Positions 17,611 to 27,238 of a stretch of 64,000 bases of DNA are shown one piece after another. The position numbers were made by a program, and so were the translations under genes. Source of the DNA: Streptomyces sp. SLBN-31 (GTDB taxonomy: Bacteria; Actinomycetota; Actinomycetes; Streptomycetales; Streptomycetaceae); contig NZ_VFNC01000002.1 in the NCBI RefSeq assembly GCF_006715395.1, positions 248,001 through 312,000 of the forward strand, given 5' to 3'. Positions within the stretch are counted from its first letter, which is position 1, and each line of letters opens with the position of its first letter. The notes below the pieces were generated by a model. The model did not search any database and was not told where the DNA came from. It saw only the letters and a program-made list of their open reading frames with translations.

Positions 17611-18621
17611 TCATCCGTGCATGCTCGGGCCGCTGATCTCCGGCCCGAACCGCTCCTTGTACGCCGACGGTGTGATGCCGGTTTCGCGGCGCATCAGCAT
17701 GCGCAGATTGGCGGCGGTGCCAAGCCCGCTGTGCCGGGCCACCACTTCGAAGCGATGCTCGCCTCGCTCGATCAACCGGCATGCCAGGGCCAGCCGTTGA
17801 CTTGTGAGCCACGCCAGCGGTGTCGTTCCCAGCTGAGCCCGGAAGCGGCGATGCAGCGTCGCCCCACTGACCGACGCGCGTGCAGCGAGGTCGGAGACAG
17901 TGAGTGGTGAGTCCAGGCGCTCTTGGGCCCACGCCAGGACCGGTGCCAGCGACTCGTCCGGCGGGTCGGGTAGGGGTCGCTCCACGAACTGCCGCTGCCC
18001 GCCGTCCCGGTGCGCGGCGAAGACCAGTCGCCGGCTCACGGAGTTGGCGATCTCCGCGCCGTGGTCGCGGCGGACCACATGCAGCCCGAGGTCGAGTGCG
18101 GCCGCACTCCCCGCAGCGGTGAGGATGTCGCCGTCGTCCACGAACAACACGTCGGATTCGAGGTGGACGGAGGGGAAGCGGGCGCGGAAGGACTCCGCCC
18201 ACTGCCAGTGCGCGGTGGCCCGCCGGCCGTCGAGGACTCCGGCTTCGGCCAGCGTGAAGGCGCCGCTGCAGAAGCCGATCAGCCGGGCACCGCGTGCGTG
18301 TGCCCGTCGGACCGCTTCCAGCACGGCGGGGCGGCGGGGCACCTCGACGTCCGGGCGGTTGGGGACGATCAAGGTGTCCGCTGTGTCGGCCGCCGTAAGA
18401 TCGGCGACTCCCGTGAGCGTGAAGAAGCCGTCTCGCATCAGGGTGCGCGGCTCCGGGGAGCAGAGCCTGAAATCGTAGAGGTCGCGACCGAGCTCGGGTC
18501 TGCGGAGACCGAAGATCTCCGTCGCGCAGCCGAGTTCGAAGGGGTTCGAGTTCTCGTCCACGATCACGACGACCCGGTGAACGGCCGCCGCGTGAACACG
18601 TTGCGAGGATCCTTGCGCCAT
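17611..18621 (-). CDS. GlxA-family AraC-type regulator with DJ-1/PfpI domain
   Basis: A 336-residue regulator. Residues ~15-190 form a DJ-1/PfpI amidotransferase-like domain (VVVIVDENSNPFELG, GFCSGAFTLAEAG with the nucleophile-elbow Cys, HWQWAESF). Residues ~235-330 form an AraC double helix-turn-helix (LTVSDLAARASVSGATLHRRF, FEVVARHSGLGTAANLRMLM). ATG 18621 has AGGA 7 nt upstream. It is divergent from a cupin gene 51 nt away, the likely target. Confidence 0.92.
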   Translation of the reverse strand: MAQGSSQRVHAAAVHRVVVIVDENSNPFELGCATEIFGLRRPELGRDLYDFRLCSPEPRTLMRDGFFTLTGVADLTAADTADTLIVPNRPDVEVPRRPAVLEAVRRAHARGARLIGFCSGAFTLAEAGVLDGRRATAHWQWAESFRARFPSVHLESDVLFVDDGDILTAAGSAAALDLGLHVVRRDHGAEIANSVSRRLVFAAHRDGGQRQFVERPLPDPPDESLAPVLAWAQERLDSPLTVSDLAARASVSGATLHRRFRAQLGTTPLAWLTSQRLALACRLIERGEHRFEVVARHSGLGTAANLRMLMRRETGITPSAYKERFGPEISGPSMHG

Positions 18622-18672
18622 ATGCAATTCCTAGCACTCTCGCCGATCTGCAAAACCGCTCAGGATGAGCCC

Positions 18673-19068
18673 ATGGCCAACGAACCCATCTCCCTGAGCA
18701 AGGCTCTGGCGTCCTTCGACGCACTGTGGAGTCCTCGCATCGTCACGCGCGTCAACGACTACGACGTCCGCATCGCCAAGGTCCAGGGCGAACACCTCTG
18801 GCACGTCCACGACGACACCGACGAGTTCTTCCTGGTGCTCGACGGAGAGCTGCACATCTCCGTGCGCGAGCCCGATGGCGAGCGCACGGTCGTCCTCCCG
18901 CAGGGAGCGGTCTTCACAGTCCCCCGAGGCACGGAACACAAGCCGTACGCTCCGTCCGGTGCCGCAATCCTCATGTTCGAGCCCACCGGTACACCGACCG
19001 TGGGCGATCGACACGACGAGATCCCCGACCATGTGGACGCAACGACCGGACATGTACTGAACGCTTGA
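18673..19068 (+). CDS. Cupin-domain protein
   Basis: A 131-residue single-domain cupin. Metal-binding motif 1 is in HLWHVHDDTDEFFLVLDG (His, His and Glu ligands) and motif 2 in VPRGTEHKPYAP (His). Such small cupins bind a metal and act as isomerases, dioxygenases or sensors. The start ATG 18673 follows GGATGAGC. The gene is divergent from the GlxA-type regulator, which probably controls it. Substrate unknown. Confidence 0.88.
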   Translation: MANEPISLSKALASFDALWSPRIVTRVNDYDVRIAKVQGEHLWHVHDDTDEFFLVLDGELHISVREPDGERTVVLPQGAVFTVPRGTEHKPYAPSGAAILMFEPTGTPTVGDRHDEIPDHVDATTGHVLNA

Positions 19069-19106
19069 CCGTCCGTCCCGCGTCCGTCGGTTTGCGTACG
19101 GCTGGT

Positions 19107-20009
19107 TCAGGCAGAGTCCTCGGCGCCGTAGTAGCCGTGTCTCATCCGGAACCTCATAGGGGCCGTGCCCTCTGCCTGGATGTGCCCGATCAGCGTCGAC
19201 CTCAGCGGCTCGGGCAGTTGCCTGCCGTGCTCCGTGGTCCATTCCATAGACGCGAAGAGTTCGGCTGCGCCATCGAGTTGGGCCGGGCTCGGCGGACGAA
19301 TGGTGAGCGCGGTGAGGATGAGATCGGGATCCTCGGCGAGCAGCTGTTGCTGGACTGCTGTGTCGTACCACTTCAGGCCCCCGGTGGACTCCCTGGCGGG
19401 AACCCCGGCCCATGCCATCAGGACGCGGATCCGCTCGATGTGGTCGGGGTAACCACGCGGGACGAGTGCGGCGAGCCGGGCCTCGGCTTCGCGAAGCCGA
19501 TCCGACCATGCTTCCAGATCGTTCCCGGGTGGGTCGCAGACTTCCGTGGCAGCATCGCGCAGCCCGGCGGGCGCGGCTTCGAGCCAGCGCAGCCGACGCT
19601 GATCCTCTTCGGCATCTCGCGCGGCCAACTCCTCCTGAATCTCCCGAGATCCGGTCAGGCCTCGTTCAGCCAGCCACTCGGTGAGGGCCGGACCGTCTCG
19701 CAGGTCGGCGTCGCAGTCGCCGAGTCCTCGAAGGCCGGATTGGTGGTGCAGTGTCCAGCAGGCGATCGGCCGGTCCGCTGTGTCGTAAACCGTGATCGTC
19801 GGCCAGCCGTTGCACAGGCATCGGTCGCCGGTGCCGCCGTCCACAATGGCCAGCCGTTCGGCCAGGTCGGCAATCGCGGCAGCGCTCACCGCGATCCGAG
19901 CCACGTCGGCGGAGTCCGCCTTGTCAGGAGGTCCCTCGGCGATCACAACGCGCCCGGCGCGGCTGAGTACCTCGCTCAGACGCGCTGTCGTCGGAGCGCC
20001 CTCGTCCAT
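19107..20009 (-). CDS. Conserved hypothetical protein
   Basis: A 300-residue acidic, mostly helical soluble protein (if it starts at ATG 20009; GTG 20033 adds eight residues). The N-terminal ~100 residues have alternating beta strands (RVVIAEGP, ITVYDTADRPIACWTL) and the rest is Ala/Arg/Glu-rich helix ending HGYYGAEDS. Two Cys in DRCLCNGW could bind metal. No family recognised. No signal peptide or TM segment. It converges on the cupin gene. Confidence 0.7.
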   Translation of the reverse strand: MDEGAPTTARLSEVLSRAGRVVIAEGPPDKADSADVARIAVSAAAIADLAERLAIVDGGTGDRCLCNGWPTITVYDTADRPIACWTLHHQSGLRGLGDCDADLRDGPALTEWLAERGLTGSREIQEELAARDAEEDQRRLRWLEAAPAGLRDAATEVCDPPGNDLEAWSDRLREAEARLAALVPRGYPDHIERIRVLMAWAGVPARESTGGLKWYDTAVQQQLLAEDPDLILTALTIRPPSPAQLDGAAELFASMEWTTEHGRQLPEPLRSTLIGHIQAEGTAPMRFRMRHGYYGAEDSA

Positions 20010-20238
20010 GCCGGTGGTTCCCTCGTAGATCACGTCCGCGAGGATACGGCCCAGGTTCGCTGGGGGCTTGCGAGTTTCGATGGACCGGCTGTCGGCGCTA
20101 CGCAGACGCCTGCGCGCCCTGCCGCCTTACCTGCCGCGTCGGGCGCCGCGCGAACGACTTGATTTCTCCGGTCGAAAAGATCTCGGCTCCCGGACGGGCG
20201 ACCTACGCTGAGCCCCCTCCGTACTACCTGGGAGAAGC

Positions 20239-20634
20239 ATGACAAGCAGGTTCACCGAGTTGACCGTTGACTGCCACGATCCGGAGACGCTCGCGGCGTT
20301 CTGGTGCGAGGTCCTGGACTTCAAGGTGATCGACCGGAGCGACGGCAAGGTCGAGATCGGCTCTTGGGAGCCGACCGTCGAGGACATCCGGGCCCGACAG
20401 ATGCCGCCCACCCTGGTGTTCATCCGTGTGCCAGAGGGCAAGACCGTCAAGAACCGGCTCCACCTCGACGTCAGCCCGATCGACGCCAGTACCGAGGACG
20501 AGGTGACCAGACTGCTCGGTCTCGGCGCCGTCAAGGTGGACGTGGGCCAGGGCCCGGACCGGAACTGGGTCGTCATGGCTGACCCCGAGGGCAACGAGTT
20601 CGACGTCGTGCGCACCTTGGCACCGCAGGACTAG
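20239..20634 (+). CDS. VOC/glyoxalase-like protein
   Basis: A 131-residue single vicinal-oxygen-chelate protein. Two beta-alpha-beta-beta-beta halves are visible: FTELTVDCHDPETLAAFWCEVL, and NRLHLDVSP leading to VVMADPEGNEFDVV with the C-terminal metal-binding Glu. GGGAG lies at 20230-20234, 4 nt before the ATG. Members are metal-dependent lyases, dioxygenases or antibiotic-binding proteins; the substrate is not evident. Confidence 0.88.
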   Translation: MTSRFTELTVDCHDPETLAAFWCEVLDFKVIDRSDGKVEIGSWEPTVEDIRARQMPPTLVFIRVPEGKTVKNRLHLDVSPIDASTEDEVTRLLGLGAVKVDVGQGPDRNWVVMADPEGNEFDVVRTLAPQD

Positions 20635-20680
20635 GCCGGGAGCGTCGCGGCCTCGGCTTCGTCGTATGTAGTGTGCGGAA

Positions 20681-21244
20681 ATGACAAGAGGCGAGCGGCT
20701 CGCGGAGCAGTTGGACTGGTACTGGCGCAAGAACCTGCAGCCACGGCTGGAGGGTCTTACCGACGAGGAGTACTTCTGGGAGCCGGTGCGCGGCTGCTGG
20801 AGCATCCGCCCACAGGGCACGTCGGCCGCGCCGATGTCGGCAGGTTCGGGAGAGTGGACGATGGACTCCGCGTCCCCTGCCCCGGTGCCTGCGCCGGTGA
20901 CCACGATCGCCTGGCGGCTGGCGCACATCATCGTCTCCTGCCTGGGCTATCGGGTCGGATGGTACTTCGGCGGCCAGGACGTCGACTCCCAGACATTCGC
21001 CTACGCGGGGACCGCTGACGAGGCGCTGAAACAGCTCGATGAGATGTACGGGAGATGGAACGCGGGGGTCCGCGAGCTCTCAGACGCCGACCTGGAGAAT
21101 CCGCCCACGGTTGGTCCCGAGCGGTATTCCATGGAGAACAGGGTCCTGCACGTCAACAGGGAGCTGATCCATCACGGCGCCGAGATCTGCCTCCTGCGCG
21201 ACCTCTACCTTTGGCAGGACGGAGCCGTACCGCACCGGACATGA
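20681..21244 (+). CDS. DinB-family protein
   Basis: A 187-residue four-helix DinB-like protein: LAEQLDWYWRKNLQPRLEGL, YFWEPVRGCWSI, WRLAHIIVSCLGYRVGWYF and the C-terminal VNRELIHHGAEICLLRDLYL. The His in RLAHI and the RELIHHGAEI pair are the usual metal ligands. Relatives include mycothiol- or bacillithiol-dependent transferases and uncharacterised damage-inducible proteins. Stand-alone gene 46 nt after the VOC gene. Confidence 0.88.
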   Translation: MTRGERLAEQLDWYWRKNLQPRLEGLTDEEYFWEPVRGCWSIRPQGTSAAPMSAGSGEWTMDSASPAPVPAPVTTIAWRLAHIIVSCLGYRVGWYFGGQDVDSQTFAYAGTADEALKQLDEMYGRWNAGVRELSDADLENPPTVGPERYSMENRVLHVNRELIHHGAEICLLRDLYLWQDGAVPHRT

Positions 21245-21532
21245 CCTGACAGGAACCGGCGATCGAGCAGGGGAATCGGCATCGACCGGTTTCCTTGCTC
21301 CGCTCCCGAGCCCGCTTCGAGCGCAGCCGCCTCATCGAACCCTCCGAGAGCCACCCGGCCTCGACGGCCGCATTCGACCGATCAGGACTCCTGTCTCCTC
21401 AACCTGGCAGCCGCCCGGCGCGCCGGGGCGATGAGTTTGCAGGCCGCCTGAAGTCTTTCCTGTGACGAGCTCGCCCCATCGGCGGATCAGGAAGAGCCGG
21501 ATCCCCTCGTCATGGAAGAGATGGAGGCCAGG

Positions 21533-22120
21533 ATGAACAATCCGATTCGGCTGTATATGTCGATGTCGCTCGACGGCTACATCGCCGGCCCGGACGACCG
21601 GCCGGGGCAGGAGCTGGGGCGCGACGGGGGACGGCTCTTCAACTGGCTGGACGACCGGCACTCCGACGGTCCGAGCGGTCAGGTCTACCGCGAGGCACTG
21701 GCGACGGGCGCGCTGATCTCTGGCCGTCGGACCTTCGAACTCGCCGGTCGCTGGCAGGGCGATCATCACGATGGCGTGCCGATCTTCGTCCTCACCCACC
21801 AGGTGGATGACGGGGACGTGCCGCCCGGCCACGCGCGTTTCGTCACCGACGTCGAGGACTGCGCCCGCCAGGCTCGCGCAGCGGCAGGCGACCGTCCGGT
21901 CATGGTTCATGGGGCGGGGGCGGCCCAGGCACTGCTGCGCGCAGGGCAGTTGGACGAGATGGAGATCCACCTGGTTCCGGTCCTCCTCGGGAACGGTCGA
22001 CGGCTGTTCGACCACCTGGGTGGCGATCACATCGAACTCGACCTCGTCCGACGCCTCGAGGACCGGGACGTCACGCATCTCCGCTACCGGGTGCACCACC
22101 GGCCCGAGGAGGCAGCGTGA
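21533..22120 (+). CDS. RibD C-terminal/dihydrofolate-reductase-like protein
   Basis: A 195-residue protein with the RibD-C fold: IRLYMSMSLDGYIAGPDD at the N-terminus, ALISGRRTFELAGRW, VMVHGAGAAQALLRAGQLDEMEIHLVPVLLGNGRRLF near the C-terminus. It is an NADPH-binding reductase-like protein of unknown substrate. ATG 21533 was chosen because GGAGGCCAGG lies just before it; the upstream ATG at 21512 is less likely. It overlaps the next gene by 4 nt. Confidence 0.88.
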   Translation: MNNPIRLYMSMSLDGYIAGPDDRPGQELGRDGGRLFNWLDDRHSDGPSGQVYREALATGALISGRRTFELAGRWQGDHHDGVPIFVLTHQVDDGDVPPGHARFVTDVEDCARQARAAAGDRPVMVHGAGAAQALLRAGQLDEMEIHLVPVLLGNGRRLFDHLGGDHIELDLVRRLEDRDVTHLRYRVHHRPEEAA

Positions 22121-22530
22121 AGACGCTCTTCGTCTCCTACCGCGTCACCGACCTGGATCGCTCACTCGGCTTCTACTCCGCCTTGGGCTACGCCGAACTG
22201 GGGCGGGTCGACGTCGGTCACGGGGCGCGTCTCGTGATCCTCAAGTTCCCTGACGAACCCGCGGCCTCGCTCGAACTGGTCCACCGCCCCGGCGACGGAC
22301 CGGTCGACGTCGGCAGCGGCTTCGACCACCTCGCGATCCAGGTCGACAGCCTCGCCACCACTCTGGAGACGCTGACCCAAGCCGGCCTGAAGCCCGAGCC
22401 TGTGCAGTATCCGGGCGGCTCTCACGGTCCGAAGACCTCATGGCTCACGGACCCGGATGGCTACCGGATCGAGCTGGTGGAGTGGCCGCCCGGACATCTC
22501 GACGGCATCACCGCAGCAGACTTCGCCTGA
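22117..22530 (+). CDS. Glyoxalase-like VOC protein
   Basis: A 137-residue VOC protein resembling lactoylglutathione lyases: FVSYRVTDLDRSLGFYSALGY, ASLELVHRP, GFDHLAIQVD with His, and WLTDPDGYRIELVEW with the terminal Glu. GTG start overlaps the stop of the RibD-like gene (GTGA), so the two are translationally coupled and probably act together on a small electrophile. Substrate not known. Confidence 0.88.
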   Translation: MKTLFVSYRVTDLDRSLGFYSALGYAELGRVDVGHGARLVILKFPDEPAASLELVHRPGDGPVDVGSGFDHLAIQVDSLATTLETLTQAGLKPEPVQYPGGSHGPKTSWLTDPDGYRIELVEWPPGHLDGITAADFA

Positions 22531-22553
22531 GACGCCGGCTTCTCCTCGGCACG

Positions 22554-22594
22554 ACCGAGGCGTCGACCGCCGCGTCCACCGAGGCGTCGACCGC
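22554..22594 (+). repeat. 17-bp direct repeat, 24-bp period
   Basis: accgaggcgtcgaccgc occurs at 22554-22570 and 22578-22594, in the short gap between convergent genes. It could be a remnant of repetitive coding sequence (plus strand reads EAST repeats). Confidence 0.8.
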
Positions 22595-22620
22595 ATCGGC
22601 ACCGGTCGTCGCGCGCCACC

Positions 22621-22818
22621 TCATAACAGCAAGGGCAATGCCGTAAGCGCCGCTCCACTCGCGCCGAGTGCCGCCAGCAGCGAGCCGGGCCAATCGCCCG
22701 ACTCGGCGTAGGTCAGCAGGCCCGCCAGCAGTCCCGCCACGACCGAGGCCAGCAGGATCAGGGCCCAGCGCAGTGACAACCGCTCCGGCGGGGGCGTGGG
22801 CGAGGTCGGTTCGGGCAT
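22621..22818 (-). CDS. Small two-TM membrane protein
   Basis: A 65-residue protein from ATG 22818. A Pro-rich cytoplasmic start (MPEPTSPTPPPERLS) is followed by two hydrophobic helices (WALILLASVVAGLLAGLLTYA and SLLAALGASGAALTALPLLL) with a short loop ESGDWPG. The size and pattern are those of conserved small membrane proteins in Streptomyces. Function unknown. It converges on the VOC gene. Confidence 0.65.
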   Translation of the reverse strand: MPEPTSPTPPPERLSLRWALILLASVVAGLLAGLLTYAESGDWPGSLLAALGASGAALTALPLLL

Positions 22819-23148
22819 ACGGCTCTCCAGCGACTGCGACTGCGTCAGGACGGGATGGGGCAGCCCTGTAGCGACTGCCGCGCGCCTGCACCGGCCCAAT
22901 GTCGTCGCCTCGGACGCGCACCCCGGCCAGCGCTCCGGCACCACCGAAGCAACTCGAATGTCGACCAGAGTACGCATATGAGCAATATCAGAAAAGGCTT
23001 CTGATGTGTCATCACGTCCCCAACAGGTCGCTCGGGAGCAGTCGTTGCCGCACATGCGCTCCGCCGTGCGCCCCGAGAGCTCCCCGCGCTCCTTCCACCG
23101 CACGCAGGAATGCTGACCAGAGAGGCGCTGTGACCTAGCATCAATGCC
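22819..23148. other. 330-nt intergenic region
   Basis: No convincing gene. It contains a locally AT-richer stretch (22955-23010) with the palindrome described at 22987-23005 and forms the divergent promoter region between the small membrane protein and the GntR-gluconokinase gene. Confidence 0.7.
22987..23005. promoter_or_regulatory. Palindromic operator candidate (GntR type)
   Basis: Perfect inverted repeat atcagaa / ttctgat with a 5-nt centre, about 143 nt upstream of the GntR-gluconokinase start. Arm length and spacing suit a FadR-type dimer. Binding by the neighbouring regulator is inferred. A TAGCAT at 23135-23140 could be the -10 of a leaderless transcript. Confidence 0.5.
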
Positions 23149-24591
23149 ATGACTGGTCCCGAACCGGACCCGCCCGCAGGGTCCGAGGACGCGTTGCGGG
23201 GTTCTACGGCGAAGTTGGTCGGTCAGCTGGGATGTCAGATCGTGGAGGGCGGCAAGCCCCGCGACCAGCACCTGACGGTGGACGCCGTCATGCACGAGTT
23301 CGGGGTCACCCGGCCCATGGCCCGCGAGGCGCTACAGGCACTGCACCAAAAGGGCCTTGTCAATCTGCAGCCCCGGATCGGCGCCACCGTACAGCCATTG
23401 GAACGCTGGGACCTGCTGGACGCCGACGTCATAGCCTGGCGACTGGAGGTGGCGCCCTCCAGCCAGATGCGGTCGCTCACCGAGCTGCGCGAGGTGATCG
23501 AGCCCCGCGCCGCCAGGCTGGCCGCCCTCAGCCGCTCCGCGGAGATCTGCCACGACCTGACGAGCCACGCCCGCAGCCTGCTCGCGCTCAGCGAGGACCC
23601 GGAGTTCGCGCGTCGGCGGGAGGGCGCCGCGGTCCGTCAGCGCTTCCGGGACATCGACGCCGCCTTCCACCGCAGCCTCCTCGCGGGCTCGCGCAACGAG
23701 CTCTTCCTGCGCCTGGCGCACCCGGTCGTGATGGCCCTCAACCACCGTATCGACCGGTGGTCGTACGGGGACGAGGAGCCAAGGCTTGCCCCCGTCCCGG
23801 CCGCCGTCGGTGCCGACATCGTCCAGAGCTATCCGGTACGGCCACAGCCGATCGCCATGTGGCTGCACATGGGACTGGCCTACGCCGTCGACCAGGGGTT
23901 GGCGACGGCCGCGGAAGCCTTCGCGGAGGCCATCATGGCCGAGATCCGGCGCGGGCGACTGCACGACCCCGTCGTCCTCGCCCGACTGCGCGCCGGGTTG
24001 CGCCAGTTCGACGTGGACGGCCTGCCCGCCGCCTACCGGTCGGGCTTCCGTACAGCCATGGCCGCCGTCATCCACGCCGGGCACGTCCCCATCGTCGTCA
24101 TGGGGGTCAGTGGGTGCGGCAAGACCACCGTCGGGGGCTACCTGGCGGACTCGCTCCGCGTACCGTTCGAGGAGGGTGACCGGTTCCATCCCCCGCGTAA
24201 CCGTGAGTCGTTGACCAACGGCATCCCCCTCGACGACCGCAGCCGCAGCCCGTGGCTGGCCGCCATCGCCGACCGCATGCGGGCCGCAGCCCCCGAGGAG
24301 GGACTGGTGATCACCTGCTCCGCCCTCAGACGCGTCTACCGCGAACTGCTGCGCGTCGCCCGCCCCGACGTGTTCTTCGTCCACCTCGCGCTCGACCAGG
24401 ACGAGGCCAGGTCCCGAGTGGCGGGCAGGGAGGCCCACTTCATGCCCGCCTCCCTGGTGTCCACGCAGTTCGCCGACCTCGAACCGCTCGAGGAGGACGA
24501 GGCCGGCATGACGGTCGACGCGACCCTGCCGCCCGAGCGGATCATCGCCGAGGTCCAGACCGAACTGGCCCGGCGCGTCCGCGCCCACTGA
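23149..24591 (+). CDS. GntR/FCD regulator fused to gluconokinase
   Basis: A 480-residue two-part protein. Residues ~25-90 form a FadR-type winged helix ([34 protein letters not shown]). Residues ~105-235 form an FCD-like ligand domain ([36 protein letters not shown]). From about residue 312 there is a complete GntK-type gluconokinase: Walker [10 protein letters not shown] at 319-327, [24 protein letters not shown] and [13 protein letters not shown]. It would sense a sugar acid and phosphorylate gluconate in the same chain. No ribosome-binding site is visible at ATG 23149, so the message may be leaderless. The ManD-like gene follows 68 nt later. Confidence 0.9.
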   Translation: MTGPEPDPPAGSEDALRGSTAKLVGQLGCQIVEGGKPRDQHLTVDAVMHEFGVTRPMAREALQALHQKGLVNLQPRIGATVQPLERWDLLDADVIAWRLEVAPSSQMRSLTELREVIEPRAARLAALSRSAEICHDLTSHARSLLALSEDPEFARRREGAAVRQRFRDIDAAFHRSLLAGSRNELFLRLAHPVVMALNHRIDRWSYGDEEPRLAPVPAAVGADIVQSYPVRPQPIAMWLHMGLAYAVDQGLATAAEAFAEAIMAEIRRGRLHDPVVLARLRAGLRQFDVDGLPAAYRSGFRTAMAAVIHAGHVPIVVMGVSGCGKTTVGGYLADSLRVPFEEGDRFHPPRNRESLTNGIPLDDRSRSPWLAAIADRMRAAAPEEGLVITCSALRRVYRELLRVARPDVFFVHLALDQDEARSRVAGREAHFMPASLVSTQFADLEPLEEDEAGMTVDATLPPERIIAEVQTELARRVRAH

Positions 24592-24659
24592 CGGCCCCCA
24601 GCCCCGCTGGGCCCGTCGCCGGACCACCGACGAAACGACCGAACAGAGGGGGAACCGAC

Positions 24660-25907
24660 ATGCGCATCAAGTCCGCCGAGGTGATCGTCACCAGCCCTGG
24701 ACGCAACTTCGTCACCCTGCGCATCACCACCGAGGACGGCCTCGTCGGCCTCGGCGACGCCACGCTCAACGGCCGCGAACTGGCCGTCAGGTCCTATCTG
24801 GAGGACCACGTCCTGCCGCTGATCACGGACGGCGACGCCTCCCGCATCGAGGACACCTGGCAGTACCTGTACCGCGGCGCCTACTGGCGGCGCGGTCCCG
24901 TCACCATGGCGGCCGTCTCGGCCGTCGACACAGCGCTCTGGGACATCAAGGCCAAGGCCGCCGGCATGCCCCTCTACCAACTCCTCGGCGGCGCGTCCCG
25001 CACCGGCGCGCTCGCCTACGGCCACGCGTCCGGCCGTGACGTGCCCGAACTCCTCGACTCCGTCCGCGCACACCTGGAGGCGGGCTTCCGCGCCATCCGC
25101 ATCCAGACCGGCATACCCGGCCTCGACTCGGTGTACGGCGTTGCCACCTCCAGTGCCGGCGGCGGCGAGCGCTACGACTACGAACCCGCACGCCGCGCCG
25201 CCTCGGGCAGCGACCGGCCGCTCCCTGCGGTGGAGACCTGGGACACACGCGCCTACCTACGGCACCTCCCCACCGTCTTCGAGGCCGTACGCGCCGAGTT
25301 CGGCCCCGAACTGCCCCTGCTCCACGACGGACACCACCGGATGACGCCGATCGAGGCCGCTCGCCTGGGCAAGGCGCTGGAGCCGTACGACCTGTTCTGG
25401 CTGGAGGACGCCACGCCGGGCGAGGACCAGGCTGCGCTGCGCCTCATCCGGCAGCACACGACGACGCCCCTGGCCATCGGCGAGGTCTTCAACTCGGTGT
25501 ACGACTACACCACGTTGCTGCACGAGAGGCTGATCGACTACGTACGCTCCGCGGTCACCCACGCCGGCGGCGTCACCGGGATGAAGAAGCTGCTGGACCT
25601 CGCGGGCGTCTACGGCATCAAGTCCGGGATGCACGGCCCCACCGACATCTCGCCCGTGGGGATGGCGGCCGCGCTCCATCTCGACCTCGCCGTACACAAC
25701 TTCGGCATCCAGGAGTACATGCAGCACTCCGACCGGACCCTGGAGGTCTTCCGCACCTCGTACTGGTTCAAGGACGGGCTGCTGCACCCCTCCGACACCC
25801 CCGGTCTCGGCGTCGACCTCGACACCGAAGCAGCAGCCCGGTTCCCGTACCAGCCGGCATACCTGCCGGTGAACAGGCTCCGGGACGGCACGGTCCACGA
25901 CTGGTAG
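24660..25907 (+). CDS. manD: Mannonate/gluconate dehydratase (ManD family, enolase superfamily)
   Basis: A 415-residue enolase-superfamily enzyme. Metal ligands: Asp in LLHDGHHR, Glu in WLEDATPGE, Glu in AIGEVFNS. It also has the ManD-type [25 protein letters not shown] segment and the C-terminal [17 protein letters not shown]. The family dehydrates D-mannonate and/or D-gluconate to 2-keto-3-deoxygluconate. Next to a GntR-gluconokinase fusion, D-gluconate or D-mannonate is the likely substrate; which one cannot be read from sequence. ATG 24660 follows GAGGGGGAACC. Confidence 0.9.
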   Translation: MRIKSAEVIVTSPGRNFVTLRITTEDGLVGLGDATLNGRELAVRSYLEDHVLPLITDGDASRIEDTWQYLYRGAYWRRGPVTMAAVSAVDTALWDIKAKAAGMPLYQLLGGASRTGALAYGHASGRDVPELLDSVRAHLEAGFRAIRIQTGIPGLDSVYGVATSSAGGGERYDYEPARRAASGSDRPLPAVETWDTRAYLRHLPTVFEAVRAEFGPELPLLHDGHHRMTPIEAARLGKALEPYDLFWLEDATPGEDQAALRLIRQHTTTPLAIGEVFNSVYDYTTLLHERLIDYVRSAVTHAGGVTGMKKLLDLAGVYGIKSGMHGPTDISPVGMAAALHLDLAVHNFGIQEYMQHSDRTLEVFRTSYWFKDGLLHPSDTPGLGVDLDTEAAARFPYQPAYLPVNRLRDGTVHDW

Positions 25908-25964
25908 TGCCGCAATAACCCGCCCGCCCCGCCTCCCGATGTGACGCGGGTCACGTCGCCCTCG

Positions 25965-25992
25965 TGTCACGAACGGAAAGGCAGCTTGCGTC
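25965..25992 (+). promoter_or_regulatory. ECF41-type promoter candidate
   Basis: TGTCAC(G) at 25965-25971, a 17-nt spacer and CGTC at 25989-25992, 52 nt upstream of the oxidoreductase start. As I recall, ECF41 sigma factors recognise TGTCACA-N16/17-CGTC, usually in front of their own operon. The downstream operon ends with an ECF41 gene, so autoregulation is likely. Confidence 0.65.
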
Positions 25993-26044
25993 TGGTGGTC
26001 GTTCGCACAGCGGGAACGACCTACACGGAAGAGGCGCCAGAGCG

Positions 26045-27238
26045 ATGGACGCGACAGCAGCACAGCGGCACGAGGTTCTGGTCCTGGGCGCGGGCTATGC
26101 CGGACTCTCCGCCGCGATCCAGCTCGCGGCCCGCACCAGGAAACGCGGGAACCTTCAAGTGACGCTGGTCAACCCGTACGACACCTTCACCGAACGGCTC
26201 CGACTCCACATGACCGCCACCGGTCAGGACACGGCCGAGATGAGACTCCCGGAACTGCTGGACGGTACCGGAGCCGCCTTCGTCCGTGGCTGGGTCACCG
26301 CCGTGGACGCCGAGGCGAAGACCGTCCGGATCGACGACGACCGGGTCCTGCGCTACGACACCCTGGTCTACGGCCTGGGCAGCATCGCGGACACCGTCAC
26401 CGTCCCCGGCGTCGACGACCACGCCTACACCCTCAACAGCCCCGAGGATGCCGTCATCCTCGCCGACCGGCTGGCCCGGCTCGACGGTGAGACCGTCGTG
26501 GTCTGCGGCAGCGGCCTCACCGGCATCGAGGCCGCCGCCGAGATCGCCGAGCAGCACCCGGAGCTCCGGGTGGTACTGCTGGGCCGGCAGGAGCCGGGCG
26601 CACGTATGCATCCGAAGGCCAAGGCCTACCTGGACGCGGCGCTCGCCCGGCTGGGCGTGCGGGTACGCAGCGGCGTCGAAGTCGTCAAGGTACCCCCGGA
26701 CGGCGTCGAGCTCGCGGACGGTTCCAGCGTCCCGGCGGGCGCGGTGCTGTGGACCAGTGGCACCCGTGTCTCACCGCTGGCCGCCGCCGCAGGCCTGACC
26801 ACCGACGAGCGCGGCCGTGTGGTCACCGACAGCGCACTGCGTTCGGTCTACCACCCGGACATCTACGCCGTGGGCGATGCGGCGGCGATCCGTCAGGGCT
26901 ACGGCGTGATGCACGGGACCTGTCAGGGCGGTATGCCCACCGGCGTACACGCGGCCCTGTCGATCCTGCGGGTGCTGGCCGGCAAGGAGCCCAGGCCCTT
27001 CCGTTTCGGCTACTACCACACACCCGTCAGCCTGGGGCGGAACGACGCCGTCGTACAGTTCACCCGTCCCGACGACAGTCCACGCCGGATCGTGCTGACC
27101 GGCAAGCGGGCAGCGAAGTACAAGGAGACGGTCACCGCCGCGCCGTGGCCGACGTTCGCCCGCATGAAGAGGATGCCCGTCTCGGGCGCGTTCTGGCCGC
27201 ACGGCGGCCGCCACACACGGATCCGGAGCGTCAAGTGA
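26045..27238 (+). CDS. NAD(P)/FAD-dependent oxidoreductase
   Basis: A 397-residue pyridine-nucleotide-disulfide-oxidoreductase-like protein resembling NDH-2/AIF-type enzymes. FAD-binding Rossmann: VLVLGAGYAGLSAAIQL. Second dinucleotide motif: TVVVCGSGLTGIEAAAEI. Late FAD motif: HPDIYAVGDAAAI. There is no CxxC active site. Start ATG 26045 suits the fold; the frame is open to 25964. It shares an operon with the ECF41 sigma factor (4-nt overlap) and lies behind an ECF41-type promoter. It is therefore the likely conserved partner enzyme of the sigma factor. Confidence 0.9.
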   Translation: MDATAAQRHEVLVLGAGYAGLSAAIQLAARTRKRGNLQVTLVNPYDTFTERLRLHMTATGQDTAEMRLPELLDGTGAAFVRGWVTAVDAEAKTVRIDDDRVLRYDTLVYGLGSIADTVTVPGVDDHAYTLNSPEDAVILADRLARLDGETVVVCGSGLTGIEAAAEIAEQHPELRVVLLGRQEPGARMHPKAKAYLDAALARLGVRVRSGVEVVKVPPDGVELADGSSVPAGAVLWTSGTRVSPLAAAAGLTTDERGRVVTDSALRSVYHPDIYAVGDAAAIRQGYGVMHGTCQGGMPTGVHAALSILRVLAGKEPRPFRFGYYHTPVSLGRNDAVVQFTRPDDSPRRIVLTGKRAAKYKETVTAAPWPTFARMKRMPVSGAFWPHGGRHTRIRSVK

